Notes: a model not told the origin generated them from the letters alone. 64,000 nt of DNA from Micromonospora sp. NBC_01813 (GCF_035917335.1 NZ_CP109067.1:188501-252500), one strand, 5' to 3'; counted from the stretch's first letter, positions 36,527 to 45,358 are shown. A program made the numbers and translations.

Positions 36527-37453
36527 ATGAGTCGGGGCAGTCTCGTACGGCTGGTGATGCTCGCGTTGCTGTGGGGGTCAGGATTCCTCTGGATCAAGCT
36601 GGCGCTACGCGGCTTCACTCCGGTGCAGATCGTTCTTGTCCGCCTGGCCCTCGGTGCGCTGGTGCTCATCCCCATCGCCCTGCACCGGGGGCTGCGGTTT
36701 CCGGCCGACCGGACGACGTGGGGGCATCTGTTCGTCGCGGCGCTGGTCGCCAATGCGATCCCGTACACCCTGTTCGGGATCGGGGAGCAGACCGTTGACT
36801 CCGGTGTCGCCGGGGTCCTCAACGCCACCACGCCGCTGTGGACAGCGCTGATCGCCTTCGTGGTCGGGACTGACCGCACGGCAACGTGGTCGCGGGGAGC
36901 CGGATTGACCCTCGGCTTCGTCGGCGCGATGGTCATCTTCACGCCGTGGAAGTCGGCCAGCGAGGTCGCCAGTTGGGGAGGGCTGGCCATCCTGGCCGCA
37001 TCTGCCAGCTACGGAATCTCCTACGTCTACATGGGCAAGTTCCTCACCAACCGGGGAATCCCGCCGATCATGCTGTCCGCCGCACAGCTCACTGCAGGAA
37101 CAATCCTGATGATCCTGGCCCTGCCCCTCGGCGGACTGACCGCCCCTGACCTTCGCTTCGACGCGGTGATCAGCCTGCTGATCCTGGGTGTCCTCGGCAC
37201 CGGGGTCGCCTACGTGCTCAACTACCGGCTCATCACCGACGACGGCCCTACCCTGGCATCCACGGTCACGTACCTGCTGCCGGTCGTCGCGGTGGGACTC
37301 GGTTTCCTGGTCGTCAACGAGCAGGTGACAGCATCCATGGTCCTCGGCATGCTCCTCGTCCTGGCGGGCGTCGCGCTGGTACAGCGCCGACCTCAACGGA
37401 GCAAGGTCTCTGATCTCCTGCCACTCGGAAGGAACCGGAATGGTCGTCGTTGA
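36527..37453 (+). CDS. EamA/DMT-superfamily membrane transporter
   Basis: A 308-residue protein with ten predicted membrane helices made of two EamA repeats (LLWGSGFLWIKLALRGFTPVQIVLVR opens the first; a second starts near residue 150). Relatives export amino acids, purines or other metabolites. It lies between two regulators that share UTRA ligand domains, so the regulators and the transporter may recognise the same compound. The C-terminal tail RNRNGRR overlaps the next gene by 14 bp. Confidence 0.9.
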   Translation: MSRGSLVRLVMLALLWGSGFLWIKLALRGFTPVQIVLVRLALGALVLIPIALHRGLRFPADRTTWGHLFVAALVANAIPYTLFGIGEQTVDSGVAGVLNATTPLWTALIAFVVGTDRTATWSRGAGLTLGFVGAMVIFTPWKSASEVASWGGLAILAASASYGISYVYMGKFLTNRGIPPIMLSAAQLTAGTILMILALPLGGLTAPDLRFDAVISLLILGVLGTGVAYVLNYRLITDDGPTLASTVTYLLPVVAVGLGFLVVNEQVTASMVLGMLLVLAGVALVQRRPQRSKVSDLLPLGRNRNGRR

Positions 37454-38387
37454 CCCGGACTTCGTCCGACTGATGCGCAGACTTCGACAGGAACACGGGA
37501 TGTCGTTCCGGGATCTGGCAAAGAAGGCGTACTTCTCACGTTCGTACCTGTGTGAGGTGGAGAACGGCAAGAAACCGCCCAGCCTGCACCTCGCCAAGGC
37601 GCTGGACGTCTGCCTCAACGCCGAAGGTCAGCTCACGCGACTCGTGACCGCCGGTCCCGATGACCAGGAACGTGAATTCCCGTTCCGATCCGCAGCCTCT
37701 GGGGACTGCCCGGACCGCGACGTCGAAGCGTGGCTAACGCGCTCGACGTGGCCAGCTCAGCTGGGCGGATCAACGCCCGTCAGCGCATCCCAATGGGCGC
37801 AAGTCGCGACGATGCTCTACGACGTCTTCGTCCGTAGCCGGCCACCGCTCCTGCGCCTCGGACCAGACCGGTACGCCAACCCTTCCCAACGGGAACGGAA
37901 CCTGACACCGTTCGCTGCCGAGGCAACCATGCAGGGACGCACACCACGTGTCGAATGCCGCGCCGTATCCCGACAGCAAGCGCCGAGCGACGTAGCCGCC
38001 CTGCTCTCCCTGGACCTGGGGGACACCGTCGTTCTCCGAGAGAACCGGTACCTTGTTGACGGCCAACCCGTCCAACTCGGGCATACCTACCTGCCAACGA
38101 GTGTAGTCGGAACATCCACCCTCGCGACCGAACTGAACTTGGGGCCAGGCGGGACGTTCGCTGCCCTCGAAAGACTCGGATACCGGACCGCACGGATCAG
38201 AGAACAGGTCACCACGCGATTCCCGACCCGCGACGAGGCAGAGGCGCTGAAACTCCCGCCCGGTGTACCCGTCATCGTGCTGCTGCACGCCTCCTACGAC
38301 AACGACGGTTTCCCGTTCGAAGCGACCCGCTACATCCTGCGGTCCGACGCGATGGCAGTTCAGTACGTGGCGCAGGTCGCTGCCTGA
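37440..38387 (+). CDS. XRE helix-turn-helix protein fused to a UTRA ligand-binding domain
   Basis: A 315-residue regulator of unusual make-up. Residues about 8-62 are an XRE-type helix-turn-helix (VRLMRRLRQEHGMSFRDLAKKAYFSRSYLCEVENGKKPPS). A linker of some 55 residues follows, and residues about 120-312 form a UTRA domain clearly related to the neighbouring GntR protein: LLRLGPDRYAN, GRTPRVECRAVSR, VVLRENRYLVDGQPVQLGHTYLP, LPPGVPVIVLLHASYDNDGFPFEATRYILRSD. UTRA is normally attached to a GntR winged helix, which is absent. ATG 37440 overlaps the EamA gene by 14 bp, so expression is coupled. Codon use is less GC-biased than in backbone genes. Confidence 0.88.
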   Translation: MVVVDPDFVRLMRRLRQEHGMSFRDLAKKAYFSRSYLCEVENGKKPPSLHLAKALDVCLNAEGQLTRLVTAGPDDQEREFPFRSAASGDCPDRDVEAWLTRSTWPAQLGGSTPVSASQWAQVATMLYDVFVRSRPPLLRLGPDRYANPSQRERNLTPFAAEATMQGRTPRVECRAVSRQQAPSDVAALLSLDLGDTVVLRENRYLVDGQPVQLGHTYLPTSVVGTSTLATELNLGPGGTFAALERLGYRTARIREQVTTRFPTRDEAEALKLPPGVPVIVLLHASYDNDGFPFEATRYILRSDAMAVQYVAQVAA

Positions 38388-38510
38388 CCGCCAGCTCATC
38401 CGCGCCATCGGCCGGCATACCGGCGTGTCCGCCCGTCGAGGGCCAGCCCGTCCGGCCCTGCGGGGCCAGATCCGACTTGCGGCCTTGACGCCCAACTGCA
38501 TGATTGCCGG

Positions 38511-38837
38511 ATGAGCCTGAGTGACGCCGACCTCCTGTTGGTGGCTGCCCGCCTGGTGATGACCGTCTGCGGCCTCCTTCTGGTGGTTCTCGGTGTCCAC
38601 ACCGTGGTGACGCGTCGGTCGCCCCTGTCCCGGCTTCGCTTCGTTCGACCGACGAGTAGCCAGCTGTCCCAACCTGTGCGCAACGGTGGGTGCCAAGCGT
38701 TGATCGGCGCGAGTCTGCTCATCCAGCAAGTCCCGTTCCTGGTCCCTGTGCCGCATGGGTTCGGAACCGCCCTGTTCGCGGTGGCGCTGCTCGTCGTCTT
38801 CGCCGCGTTGGGATGGTTCGTCGTGGTCCGGCGATAG
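38511..38837 (+). CDS. Small membrane protein of unknown function
   Basis: A 108-residue protein with three hydrophobic segments (LLLVAARLVMTVCGLLLVVLGV, a middle IGASLLIQQVPFLVPV and ALFAVALLVVFAALGWFVVV) and a basic loop. No family recognised. ATG 38511 has no clear ribosome site; CATGAT 6 nt upstream could be a -10 box of a leaderless mRNA. It lies in the accessory block. Confidence 0.55.
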   Translation: MSLSDADLLLVAARLVMTVCGLLLVVLGVHTVVTRRSPLSRLRFVRPTSSQLSQPVRNGGCQALIGASLLIQQVPFLVPVPHGFGTALFAVALLVVFAALGWFVVVRR

Positions 38838-39038
38838 TCAACGAGGATCATGACGGCGGCTCGGTTGAGCCCGGCAGGCAGCGCGTCCGCGACGCGGATC
38901 TCGACGCCGCGCAGCGCGGCGTGTGCCCCGGCCTCGCGGGACACCATCCAGGTGTCCTGAGCCTGCTGCCCCTGCGGCCGGCCCTCCCTGCGGGTCTCCG
39001 TCGCTGCCTGACGGGACACCGGTCCGTCAGAGACGGGC
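38838..39038. other. Unassigned stretch, possible coding remnant on the minus strand
   Basis: No plus-strand gene is supported. On the minus strand a frame with ATG near 39040 reads MPVSDGPVSRQAATETRREG and later ALRGVEIRVADALPAGLNRA with good third-position GC, but it continues into the antisense of the 38511-38837 gene without a stop. It may be a truncated gene left by rearrangement. Confidence 0.3.
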
Positions 39039-39431
39039 ATGGGACTTTTCCGGAGGGCGCCTCGGTCGCCGTTTCCCGACGACATGCTGCGGTGGCTGGA
39101 TGTCGTCGGCCGGTCCTGGCTGGATCCTCAGCGCGGCGGCATCGACGACTGGAGCCGATTCGGGCAACTCTACGACTACGCGACTCGTGACCGCGAAGGC
39201 TTCCTCGCCGAACTGCAGGCGCTCGTGGCGGGAGCTCGAGGCGGCTTCGCGACGCTTGGTGCCGCACGCGTGGTGTGGGAGCTGTACGACGGTGACGCCC
39301 TTCGTATCCCCTCGGCCTGGTCGCTGATCGACGCGGGGATCGAGTTCAAGCGCTCGCGTGGTCTGCCGGCCATCATGCTGACGGGCTACGAGTCGCAGCG
39401 TCTCGCCCAGATCCGAAGCGACGGCGGCTGA
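39039..39431 (+). CDS. Hypothetical protein, 130 residues
   Basis: A soluble protein with no signal or membrane segment. Notable parts are FPDDMLRWLDVVGRSWLDPQ, WSRFGQLYDYATRDREGFLAEL and FATLGAARVVWELYDGD; it looks helical. I do not recognise the family. ATG 39039 is taken as the start, though the ribosome site is poor. It sits 62 bp before another orphan gene in the accessory block. Confidence 0.55.
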   Translation: MGLFRRAPRSPFPDDMLRWLDVVGRSWLDPQRGGIDDWSRFGQLYDYATRDREGFLAELQALVAGARGGFATLGAARVVWELYDGDALRIPSAWSLIDAGIEFKRSRGLPAIMLTGYESQRLAQIRSDGG

Positions 39432-39493
39432 ATCCGCCCAGCATCCGTTTCTGCAACGACTGTCAATGTGTCTATCGGTTTAGGAGCCCCGCT

Positions 39494-39904
39494 GTGGAAA
39501 GCTTGCTGTGTATTGCGCTTGTCGTTGGTCCGATCGCCATCCTTGTCTGGCAGTTTGTCGAGACGCGGGCTGCGGTGGCGACAACGAGGGTCGAGACAGC
39601 GTACGGTCCTGCGCAGGCCGCGCAGATCGTCCATGATGCGTTCACCGGTCCGCGTGCCGTGCTGTGGACCACGGCGAACGGACCGGGCATGATCAACATG
39701 CGTCGGCGCGGAATCCGTGGCGGCATCACCATGTCGATCGACATCGAGCCCCGCCCGGGTGGCGGTTGCAACGTGGATATGTGGGCGTCACACACCGTTG
39801 TCTACCTTGGTGCATTGGCCAACTTCGCCGGCGTCGTCAACCGGCGCAAGAAGGCCATCGCACGCCACCTCACGATGGAGGTCGATGCTCCGCAATCCGC
39901 ATAG
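39494..39904 (+). CDS. Hypothetical membrane-anchored protein, 136 residues
   Basis: An N-terminal helix (LLCIALVVGPIAILVWQFV) would anchor a roughly 110-residue domain with TRVETAYGPAQAAQIVHDAF, TMSIDIEPRPGGGCNVDMW and a C-terminal VVNRRKKAIARHL. The beta-rich middle resembles small stress or SRPBCC-like folds, but I cannot assign it. GTG 39494 starts right at the membrane helix. Confidence 0.55.
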   Translation: MESLLCIALVVGPIAILVWQFVETRAAVATTRVETAYGPAQAAQIVHDAFTGPRAVLWTTANGPGMINMRRRGIRGGITMSIDIEPRPGGGCNVDMWASHTVVYLGALANFAGVVNRRKKAIARHLTMEVDAPQSA

Positions 39905-39995
39905 CGTCACCCTGCCTTCCCGGTGGCCTCGGTCGAGCCCGGGTCCGGAGAAAAGCAGTATCGCCCGGTCGCGGCGGCTCAATAGCATCGCGGCC

Positions 39996-40913
39996 GTGGA
40001 CGACAGACGTTGGCGCGACCCGGAGTGGCTGGCCCAGGTGCGGGACTGGATCGACGGCCGGCTTGACGAGCTCGGGGTGCAGCGGAACGGTCCGGCCGTA
40101 CAGCCGCATGTCTATCCATGGTCGACGGTGCTGCGCGTCCCGACGGACCGGGGCGATGTCTGGTTCAAGGCCAACACCGATTCGCTGCGGCACGAGGCCG
40201 GCGTCGTGCAGCGGATCGCCGCCCGCCGGCCCGACGTGGTGCCGCCGCTGCTGGCGGCCGATACGGCCGCCGGTTGGCTGCTGATGGCGGACGCGGGGGA
40301 GACGCTGCGGGTGGTGACGCAGCGCGAGCATAGCCTGGACCGCTGGCGGGACGTCCTGCCGCTGTACGCCGGAGTGCAGCTCGACCTGGCCGGCGACGTC
40401 GACGACCTGCTCGCGCTGGGGTTGCCCGACCGGCGGCTCGCCACCTTGCCGGACGCGTACGCACGGATTGTCGACGAGGTCGGCGCGGAGCAGCGCTTCC
40501 GCGACGCGGTGCCGATGGTGGCCGAGTTGTGTGCCGAGCTTGCGGAGTACGGACTGCCGGAGTTGCTGCAGCACGACGACCTGCACGACGCGCAGGTCTT
40601 CGTCCGCGACGGCCGCCACCTGGTGTTGGACTGGGGCGACGCCTGCGTGTCGCATCCGTTTTTCACCCTGTCGGTCACTCTCGAAGGTGGACTGGCGTGG
40701 GGGCTGGACGACGTCTTGGACTCCGTCGACACCGCGCCGTTCCGGGACGCGTACCTGGCGCCGTATGCCGAACGGTTCACCGGCGACCTGGTGGCCGCTA
40801 CCCGGGTGGCGCTGCGGCTGGGCTGGGTCTGCCGGGCGGTCAACGGGCAGGTGCCCGGCTACGACAAGCAGACCCTGACCCGGCTGCGGATGTTCCTCGA
40901 CGGCCGGCCGTAG
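39996..40913 (+). CDS. Aminoglycoside phosphotransferase (APH)-family protein
   Basis: A 305-residue kinase-like enzyme. The APH catalytic loop LLQHDDLHDAQVFV is near residues 191-204 and the metal motif VLDWGDAC near 210. WSTVLRVPTDRGDVWFKAN contains the ATP-binding Lys. Substrate unknown; such orphan APH proteins act on small molecules and need not give antibiotic resistance. GTG 39996 follows TAGCAT (39983-39988) by 7 nt, indicating a leaderless mRNA and excluding the longer upstream frame. Confidence 0.85.
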   Translation: MDDRRWRDPEWLAQVRDWIDGRLDELGVQRNGPAVQPHVYPWSTVLRVPTDRGDVWFKANTDSLRHEAGVVQRIAARRPDVVPPLLAADTAAGWLLMADAGETLRVVTQREHSLDRWRDVLPLYAGVQLDLAGDVDDLLALGLPDRRLATLPDAYARIVDEVGAEQRFRDAVPMVAELCAELAEYGLPELLQHDDLHDAQVFVRDGRHLVLDWGDACVSHPFFTLSVTLEGGLAWGLDDVLDSVDTAPFRDAYLAPYAERFTGDLVAATRVALRLGWVCRAVNGQVPGYDKQTLTRLRMFLDGRP

Positions 40914-41064
40914 TCCGCGGCGACTGGTCCGCGAAGGCAGGGCCGGGGATGGGAGTACGGACGGCCAGCACATGGTGACTGGTCGGCGACTCGATCGATC
41001 CGCTCGCCAGGTCACTCACGGCGTAGTCTGCTCGGGCGGATCTCGTCACACAGAGGAGTGTCGT

Positions 41065-42450
41065 ATGAGCGAGGAGAACTGGCTGGCTGCGCGCCTTATC
41101 CCGACGTCGGGGATCAATGGTGCTGAGGAGCAGGAGCGACGTGCGACGTCAGCCTTCCTCGCTGTGTTGAGTTCGGTCCGCGAGTTCGGCAGAGCGTTGA
41201 CCCAGCCGTTCGGTGCGCCGGTTGGTCCGGTGCAGACCTTCATCGAGGTCCCCTTCAAGCTGGGTGACCAGAAGTTCTTTCCGGACGGCTTGATCCGAGT
41301 GGCCCGTGGCCAGCGGCAATGGACCGCGTTGGTCGAGGTGAAGACCGGAGACGGTGAGCTGCGGGCCGAACAGCTCGAGCGCTATCTGGATATCGCCAGG
41401 GACAATGGATTCGACGCACTCATCACGATATCGAACCAGATCCCGCCGGTCCCGGGGCAGCATCCGACACCCGTTGACAAGCGGAAACTCAAAAAGGTCG
41501 CACTCCATCACGTTCCGTGGTCGGAGGTGCTGACTGTGGCGGTGATGCAGAAGGAGTACCGAGGTGTCGCCGACCCGGATCAGTCGTGGATCCTGGGAGA
41601 GCTGATCCGGTATCTGGAACACCCGCGGTCGGGGGCGCTCGAATTCAGCGACATGGGGCCCAGTTGGGTCCCGCTGCGCGACGCGGTCGGTGCTGGGACG
41701 CTGCGCGCCGGTGACGCGGTCGCCACCGACATCGCCGGCAAGTTCGACGCGCTGGTCCGGTTCGCCGGGTTGAAGCTGGGCCGACAACTGGGTACGGAGA
41801 TCATGCCGGCGTTGAGTCGGCGGGAACTGGCCGAGCCGGCGACGCGGACTCAGGCGCTGGTGAGTCAGGTCGCGACGACGGGTGCGCTCACCGCTGGACT
41901 TCGGATTCCAGGGGCAGTCGGTGTGCTTTTCGTGACCGCCGATCTGCGGGCCGGCAAGATAACCTGTCACGTCGATGTGGAAGCGCCGCGTCGAGGTCAG
42001 CCGAGGACCCGGGTCAACTGGCTGGTGCGGCAACTCAAGGACGCGCCGGAGACCACCCGCCTGGAGGCGTTCGCGGCGTACGCGCGGGGTGACGGTAGCG
42101 CCGAGTTGCTGAAAGCGGTGCGGGAGAACCCCGCGCTGCTGGTCGCCGACCACGGTCGGGAGATTAAGTCGTTCCGGGTCGCTTCCGTCTCGACGGCGGG
42201 CACGAAGCGTGGGGTTGGTCGCGGGTCGTTCATCGATTCGCTTCTCAACGCGATCGACTCCTTCTACGAGCAGGTGATCCAGAACCTGAAGGCGTGGACC
42301 CCGGCGCCGCCGAAGATGCGCTCGGTCGAGGACGCGGTCGAGGTCGAGCCGGTCGCACCCGCCCTGGTCTCGACCGCGATTTCCTCCCAGGACGGACCAC
42401 GGATCGGCGCCGACGCGGTCCTGGTCTCCGTGGCGGCGGGAAAGACCTGA
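41065..42450 (+). CDS. PD-(D/E)XK nuclease-fold protein of unknown function
   Basis: A 461-residue protein. Residues about 56-120 carry a restriction-endonuclease-like core: FFPDGLIRV with Asp74, then TALVEVKTG with Glu91 and Lys93, followed by a helix ELRAEQLERYLDIARDNGFDALITISN. The later parts (about 150-400) contain SWILGELIRYLEHPRSGALEF, typical of the actinobacterial relatives I know, and a domain of unknown fold. The relatives I know of are annotated as hypothetical or stress-response proteins. ATG 41065 has GAGGAG about 8 nt upstream. It is a single gene in the accessory block, so it could be a defence or repair factor; no methylase is nearby. Confidence 0.78.
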   Translation: MSEENWLAARLIPTSGINGAEEQERRATSAFLAVLSSVREFGRALTQPFGAPVGPVQTFIEVPFKLGDQKFFPDGLIRVARGQRQWTALVEVKTGDGELRAEQLERYLDIARDNGFDALITISNQIPPVPGQHPTPVDKRKLKKVALHHVPWSEVLTVAVMQKEYRGVADPDQSWILGELIRYLEHPRSGALEFSDMGPSWVPLRDAVGAGTLRAGDAVATDIAGKFDALVRFAGLKLGRQLGTEIMPALSRRELAEPATRTQALVSQVATTGALTAGLRIPGAVGVLFVTADLRAGKITCHVDVEAPRRGQPRTRVNWLVRQLKDAPETTRLEAFAAYARGDGSAELLKAVRENPALLVADHGREIKSFRVASVSTAGTKRGVGRGSFIDSLLNAIDSFYEQVIQNLKAWTPAPPKMRSVEDAVEVEPVAPALVSTAISSQDGPRIGADAVLVSVAAGKT

Positions 42451-42472
42451 GAACCGCGTCGGCCCGGATGAT

Positions 42473-43597
42473 TCACCGCGTGCTGCCCGGCGCTGGTCCG
42501 TCGGCCGGCCTGGTCCGGCCGGCCAGCCACAGCCGGTGGGCGAACAGGGCGGCGTATCCGGCGAGGACCGCGCCGAGCAGGGCGAGCGCGCCGCCGCCGG
42601 CACCGGTGCGGGCCGCGTCGAGCAGTACGCCGAGCATCGCCGCGCCGACGATCAGCGAGACGTGGTTGGAGGCCCAGAAGACCACCGGGGTCATCCGTCG
42701 CGGGTCGAGTTCGCGCATGTCGCCCCGGCGTAGCCGCAGCACCAGCCAGGCGGAGATCGGCGCGGTCGCCATCATCGCTGCCCAAACCAGCCAGGGCACC
42801 CAGCCGAGCAGGGCGAAACCGGTCAGTGCGGCGTACGCGACCGGCTGGGCGGCCACGATGGCGCGTACCGCCCGCTCGTAGCCGATGATGACCGGGATGG
42901 TGCGCTTGCCGACCTGCTCGTCGGAGCGGCGGTCGCCGAGGTTCATCACCATCATCCGTACGGTCTGCAGCAGCGCGGTCGGGGCGAGGATCGCCAGCAG
43001 CAGGATCGGTACGGTGCCGGCCTGCAGCAGCACGGCGACCACCGGCCACAGTCCGTTGAGGATCGCGGCGACGGTCACCTCACCCAGCCCGCGGTAGTTG
43101 AAGCTGCCGGGAGGCGCGGTGTAGAACCAGGCCAGCACGACGGCGGCGGTGGCGGCCAGTCGGGCCGGCCAGTCCGGCATCGCGACGATCATCAGTTGCG
43201 CCACGCCGGCCAGCAGGAACGCGGTGCCCAGCGCCACGACCGGCGGCACCAGTCCGTCGACGAGTGCCCGACTGCCGCCGGTCCACGGGGTGAAGTAGAC
43301 GTTGGCCCGGTCCGCCGCCAGGTCGAAGTACTCGTTGCAGTAGTGCGTCATCAGGTGGACCGTCCAGGCGAACAGTTGCGCCAGGACGTACCAGCCGATG
43401 AGCAGCGGGTAGCCCTGGTGCACCGAGACCGCCACCGCCAGCCCGACCGGCAGCAGGTTGTAGAGCAGGAACCGCAGCCGGGCCAGCCGGATGAACCCGC
43501 CCCAGTCGATCCGGCCGGCCGGGTCGGGGTGGTCGATCGTCGGCGTGGTCCTCGGTGCGATCGTCGGTGTGGTCATCGGTCGGCTCGTGACAGCCAT
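42473..43597 (-). CDS. UbiA-family prenyltransferase
   Basis: A 374-residue membrane enzyme with about nine helices. The two Asp-rich motifs that bind prenyl diphosphate are NEYFDLAADR (about residue 88) and NLGDRRSDEQ (about 217). The layout resembles MenA/UbiA enzymes of quinone synthesis, but no menaquinone genes are adjacent, so the acceptor is open. ATG 43597 has GGAAGGG about 8 nt upstream. It is convergent with the PD-(D/E)XK gene across 22 bp. Confidence 0.9.
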   Translation of the reverse strand: MAVTSRPMTTPTIAPRTTPTIDHPDPAGRIDWGGFIRLARLRFLLYNLLPVGLAVAVSVHQGYPLLIGWYVLAQLFAWTVHLMTHYCNEYFDLAADRANVYFTPWTGGSRALVDGLVPPVVALGTAFLLAGVAQLMIVAMPDWPARLAATAAVVLAWFYTAPPGSFNYRGLGEVTVAAILNGLWPVVAVLLQAGTVPILLLAILAPTALLQTVRMMVMNLGDRRSDEQVGKRTIPVIIGYERAVRAIVAAQPVAYAALTGFALLGWVPWLVWAAMMATAPISAWLVLRLRRGDMRELDPRRMTPVVFWASNHVSLIVGAAMLGVLLDAARTGAGGGALALLGAVLAGYAALFAHRLWLAGRTRPADGPAPGSTR

Positions 43598-43711
43598 CGC
43601 CCAGCCCTTCCCTCCGTAGCCGGCTCGTCACTCCGATCCTGATCGCAAAGTGTTACAGCTCCGGACGGATCACCGCCGATACTGGTAAATGTCCCAGAGT
43701 CGTGGGATCGA

Positions 43712-44404
43712 TCAGGGGACGAGGTGGATCCGGACGCGCCGGGCGGTGACCGCAGCATCCTCCAGTACGGCGAACCGGGGCTCGGGGCACTCCAGCAGGT
43801 GCGGATGCCGCAGCGGCAGCAGCAGCGCCAGCCGCCGGTCGGCGAGCACCGAGTCGACCATCAGCCGGTCCCCGCCACAGACCAGCGCGTGGATCGGCTC
43901 CTTAGCACCAACGGCCTCCGGGGAGCCGGGAACGTAGGGCAGCAACACCCGGGCGACGATGTCGGCCGCCTTGCCGGTAGCCGCCGTCGCCTGGTTGTCG
44001 CGCCGCCGGGCGTACCGCTGCTGTGACTGCCCGCCGGCGGCGGTGCGGCCCTGGATGTAGTTGCGGTCGACCTTGGAGGTCACGACGGCGGTGCCATCGA
44101 CGACGCCGACCGCCACCGCGCCCTTGCGGACCAGCAGCAGGCCGATGCGCGGCGGCGAGCCGAGCGCGGTGAGCAGCCCGTCGACGTCGTTCACCCCGAC
44201 CAGCCCGGGCGGCGGGTGCAGGGTGGCGGTGTCACCGTTGCTCGCCCCGGTCAGCGTCAGAGCGTTCTCGGTGGCACCGTCGTGGCGGCCGTAGAAGCCG
44301 TCCAGCCAGCCCCGGATCCGCTCCGGCGAGATCTCCACCCAGCGGCCGCCGCCAGCGGCCGGTCGCGCCTGCGCCGCCCGCGACGGTGGCCGCCGCCCCG
44401 GCAC
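43712..44404 (-). CDS. acVLRF1 family peptidyl-tRNA hydrolase (Vms1-like release factor)
   Basis: A 230-residue protein of the actinobacterial VLRF1 family. It is expected to release stalled nascent chains from tRNA on split ribosomes. The eRF1-like catalytic loop with glutamine is visible as GGQSQQRYARRRDNQ (124-138), and the N-terminal GGGRWVEISPERIRGWLDGF is the family signature. GTG 44404 lies 3 nt after the stop of the preceding membrane protein, so it is the last gene of a tightly coupled operon. Confidence 0.88.
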   Translation of the reverse strand: MPGRRPPSRAAQARPAAGGGRWVEISPERIRGWLDGFYGRHDGATENALTLTGASNGDTATLHPPPGLVGVNDVDGLLTALGSPPRIGLLLVRKGAVAVGVVDGTAVVTSKVDRNYIQGRTAAGGQSQQRYARRRDNQATAATGKAADIVARVLLPYVPGSPEAVGAKEPIHALVCGGDRLMVDSVLADRRLALLLPLRHPHLLECPEPRFAVLEDAAVTARRVRIHLVP

Positions 44405-44407
44405 CGC

Positions 44408-45358
44408 TCAGCCGCCCGTCACGGCGGGGGAGCGGGCCAGCTTGTTGCCACGCTCGCTCAACGCCTCCAGGCGTGCGATGAGCTGGTTGACGTCGGCCTC
44501 GTCGGTCCCGTCGACGGCGACGATGTCGGGAAGCAACTCGGTGTAGTCCATGGTGAGCCGACGGTACCGCTGGATGAAGTTGCGCCGCTCGCCGGCCGCC
44601 CGGTTGCCACGCGCCAGGGCCCGTTCGACCTGCGCGTACTCCCGGTCCAGGTCGATGAGCTGCTGGGCGAGCACGGCGGCGGCGGCCGACAGCCGACTGC
44701 GGCTGTCCGCCAACTCCTGACGGTCGGCCCGCCGCCGGGTCGCGGCCCGGCCGGCCCGCCAGGCGAACAGCCAGATGCTCGCCGCGCCGACCCCGACCGC
44801 GAGCACGGCGGCGGCGGCGATCAACAGCCGCGGCAGCGACGGACTGATCGTGCGGGCCCCGTCCGGGATGGTGCCCGCCCGCACCAGCAGGTCGTAGTTG
44901 ACGACGATCACCTTGAGCGCCTCGACCGGGTCGTCCGGGAACTGGTCGGCACCCCGGGCGATGATCGTCTCGGCGACGGCGGCGCGGCCGAAGTTGGTGT
45001 CGTCGCGGTCGGGCAACCAGGCGCAGCCGTACGTGTCGTAGCCGTCGCCGTCGACCTCCCGGCTCAACGCCAGCGCCAGGGTGCCGTCCGCCGCGCGTCG
45101 GGTCGCCCGGCAACCTTCCCGCAGGTCGGCGTCGGGCTCCAGGAAGACCGTCACCAGCCGCCGGTTGCCGATCACCTGCTCCGCCGCCGGTTCGTCGATC
45201 TCGACACCGGGGGCGGCGTGCACCGACGAGACCCGTACGTCGCGGGCGATCGCCCCGTCGAGGACGCCGCCGGTCCACAGCGCCCAGCCGGCCAGCACCA
45301 GACAGGCCAGCGTGGCCAGGCCGAACGGCGTACCGGTGAACCGCAGCAGCCGGCTCAT
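44408..45358 (-). CDS. Two-helix membrane protein of unknown function
   Basis: A 316-residue protein. Helix 1 (LATLACLVLAGWALWTGG) is followed by an extracytoplasmic domain of about 140 residues with two Cys (REGCRATRR and YGCAWLPD), helix 2 (LLIAAAAVLAVGVGAASIWLFAW), then a helical cytoplasmic tail (RRRADRQELADSRSRLSAAAAVLAQQLIDLDREY, probable coiled coil). No family recognised. Its ATG overlaps the upstream stop by 4 bp. Its layout parallels that of the 45355-46731 product. Confidence 0.78.
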   Translation of the reverse strand: MSRLLRFTGTPFGLATLACLVLAGWALWTGGVLDGAIARDVRVSSVHAAPGVEIDEPAAEQVIGNRRLVTVFLEPDADLREGCRATRRAADGTLALALSREVDGDGYDTYGCAWLPDRDDTNFGRAAVAETIIARGADQFPDDPVEALKVIVVNYDLLVRAGTIPDGARTISPSLPRLLIAAAAVLAVGVGAASIWLFAWRAGRAATRRRADRQELADSRSRLSAAAAVLAQQLIDLDREYAQVERALARGNRAAGERRNFIQRYRRLTMDYTELLPDIVAVDGTDEADVNQLIARLEALSERGNKLARSPAVTGG

